A stretch of 43,381 bases of DNA from a virus: IMG/VR virus record IMGVR_UViG_3300027851_000052, positions 1 to 43,381 of that record, one strand, 5' to 3'. How positions within the stretch are numbered: the first letter of the stretch is position 1; each line of letters starts with the position of its first letter. The notes below the pieces were generated by a model. That model was given only the letters and a program-made list of their open reading frames with translations. It did not search any database and was not told where the DNA came from. Position numbers and translations under genes: made by a program. Positions 42,251-43,381 of this stretch are shown in pieces.

Positions 42251-42602
42251 GATAAAACGTCAATTTCCTAGGTCATCATGCTAGGTTCGTCATTGGATGA
42301 TATAAGCGTTGCTAATGCTTACAAGTCCATGACGCGTCGCGGTGTCGTTGATAATTCACCCTAGTTCCTGATTCCCGACCCAATGCATGTTCCCACCGTA
42401 TTCCGTTTCTAGCCGTGGCGGTTCCGCTTTCGCTTTCCCGTTGGAGCATGAAACGTTGTTTTGATACGTTGCTAGTCCTCGGAGCATGCACCCTTTGTTT
42501 TTCATGCTCGTTGTGTTCGCATTTTTGCAGTTATGTTGCATTGCAGGCAGTTCATTGGAACTATCGCTGATGAATTATCCCGCTTCTTTTCTCTGCTATG
42601 TA

Positions 42603-42716
42603 GAACACAATTTACTAACCTAGTGGCATGGTATCCTCTGGACTATCCCTTTCGGCATTAAGCCGGACTATCCGTAGGATACTAGGTCATGCTACCTAGC
42701 CCATTCAATTGTGTTC
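42603..42716. repeat. Long imperfect inverted repeat (structured RNA candidate)
   Basis: GAACACAATT (42603) pairs with AATTGTGTTC (42707). Nested inside are CTAG..GCATG with CATGC..CTAG, GTATCC with GGATAC, and CGGC with GCCG around ATTAA. GGACTATCC occurs twice within it (42640 and 42665). Such nested pairing over 114 bases in a noncoding region suggests a folded RNA or a protein-binding DNA site. It does not have tRNA features. Confidence 0.6.
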
Positions 42717-42872
42717 ATTTGTCAAAGATCATGTCGTCTTGAGGCCCCTTGTCTCAAACTCTGCATCCTTTGTCAAACACTTTTTTGCAGGTCGGGAAGT
42801 TTTTCTTCCCCTAGGCCTCGGTGTGAATCTGTCAAAGATATTTCCCTCTTTGCTAGTGCCGTGCCAAGGATG

Positions 42873-42922
42873 TGCTAGTTCCTGCTAGTTCCTGTTAATT
42901 CTTCTTAATTCATGCTTAACTA
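42873..42922. repeat. Degenerate 10-bp repeats near the right end
   Basis: TGCTAGTTCC occurs twice in tandem and is followed by TGTTAATTCT, TCTTAATTCA and TGCTTAACTA, which look like decayed units of the same 10-bp period. The terminal array also has this period. Confidence 0.5.
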
Positions 42923-43076
42923 TTTAACTTTATTAATGTTCTTTCTTGTGCCGTTCTTTTTGTCCTCTGTAGCCATGCCTTGCTGTTGGTTCAATTATTT
43001 GTACCATTGTTTTCCTATGTACTGCCCTGCTCGGTCGCGTCCGCTCCCTCGTTGGATGCTCAGCTGTTGCTAGGCC

Positions 43077-43381
43077 TAGGTTCCCTGGCATGTTCAGATA
43101 TTTGTACTGTCTATGGCAGTAGTTCAATTATTTGTACTTATTGGTACTGGCCTGTTCTTACCTGTTCTTACCTGTTCTTACCTGTTCTTACCTGTTCTTA
43201 CCTGTTCTTACCTGTTCTTACCTATTCTTACCTGTTCTTACCTATTCTTACCTGTTCTTACCTATTCTTACCTGTTCTTACCTGTTCTTACCTATTCTTA
43301 CCTGTTCTTACCTATTCTTACCTATTCTTACCTATTCTTACCTATTCTTACCTATTCTTACCTATTCTTACCTATTCTTAC
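43077..43381. repeat. Right copy of the terminal repeat (with 10-bp array)
   Basis: Bases 43077-43156 equal 1-80. After this come 22 full units of CTTACCTRTT and a partial unit. The variable base runs GGGGGG A G A G A GG A G then seven A, unlike the left copy. The contig ends inside the array, so the array may be longer in the virion. Confidence 0.85.

Larger units (their letters stand above)
42170..43076. other. Noncoding right-end leader region
   Basis: About 900 bases with no convincing gene. It contains, from right to left, an AT-rich stretch with degenerate 10-bp repeats (42873-42920), three TTGACA boxes on the minus strand (42835-42830, 42776-42771, 42725-42720), a long inverted repeat and a terminator-like hairpin. 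Early host-RNAP promoters would be expected here, but I find no TATAAT-like -10 at the right spacing after the TTGACA boxes. The AT-rich part could also be an origin of replication. Confidence 0.5.

Noticed and set aside
42356-42541. 61-codon minus-strand frame in the right-end leader
   Set aside because: No ribosome site, no recognisable pattern and no coupling to a neighbour. It lies in a structured noncoding region.
42219-42720. tRNA or known ribozyme in the right-end leader
   Set aside because: I find no T-arm consensus, anticodon arm or CCA end, and no hammerhead core. Only generic pairing is visible.
42720-42835. Three TTGACA boxes as definite sigma70 promoters
   Set aside because: No TATAAT-like sequence lies 16-18 bases downstream of any of them, so I list them only as possible -35 elements.
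42933-43127. 64-codon minus-strand frame at the border of the terminal repeat
   Set aside because: It starts inside the terminal repeat, has no ribosome site and would be split by the genome end.

Overview
This window looks like the complete or near-complete genome of a T7-like podovirus (Autographiviridae) that infects a Gram-negative bacterium. The evidence is a single-subunit RNA polymerase, a T7-type head and tail set (portal, scaffold, capsid, two tubular tail proteins, three internal virion proteins, T7-type terminase) and an embedded spanin pair. The same 80-bp sequence followed by a 10-bp tandem array occurs at both ends (1-220 and 43077-43381), as expected for direct terminal repeats. 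Every credible gene lies on the minus strand, so the biological order runs from right to left. The RNA polymerase gene sits after the replication genes and directly before the structural genes, which is the phiKMV-type arrangement rather than that of T7. I cannot name the host.

Layout in order of expression. (1) 43.08-42.17 kb: a noncoding right-end leader with 10-bp-period repeats, a large inverted repeat and a terminator-like hairpin. (2) 42.17-38.9 kb: early genes of mostly unknown function, including a 29-residue membrane peptide and Cys-rich putative zinc proteins, one with an internal duplication. (3) 38.75-23.9 kb: replication and nucleotide metabolism: a small acidic-tailed protein, primase, DnaB-like helicase, nucleotidyltransferase-like protein, HTH-metallophosphoesterase, a dATP/dGTP diphosphohydrolase-like protein, ATP-dependent DNA ligase, family A DNA polymerase, class II ribonucleotide reductase, a putative ssDNA-binding protein, a ThyX-like protein, 5'-3' exonuclease and endonuclease VII. 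The polymerase gene is split by a group I intron carrying an HNH endonuclease. A block of three foreign-looking small genes, one of them Lar-like, is inserted between primase and helicase. (4) 23.9-21.5 kb: RNA polymerase. (5) 21.4-7.2 kb: virion assembly genes. (6) 7.1-4.8 kb: the remains of a former tail fibre gene followed by the present tailspike, whose distal part differs in composition. (7) 4.5-0.6 kb: an XhlA-like membrane protein, terminase subunits, endolysin, holin and spanins.

A motif with the core TATAAACMCGTACTAG (minus strand) recurs in four intergenic sites: before the replication block, after the RNA polymerase gene, before the capsid gene and before the tail fibre/lysis block. 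It is the best candidate for the phage polymerase promoter, which would give a host-polymerase early phase followed by phage-polymerase middle and late phases. Intrinsic terminators follow the first early gene, the acidic-tailed gene and the capsid gene, and several intergenic hairpins carry UUCG/UNCG loops.

The points that most deserve a second look are the tail-fibre replacement with a surviving pseudogene, the group I intron whose endonuclease reading frame overlaps the ribozyme core, the shared promoter-like motif (with a fifth copy inside the intron ORF), the strong enrichment of the tetramer GTAC except in foreign-looking blocks, the variable terminal 10-bp arrays and the structured noncoding right end.
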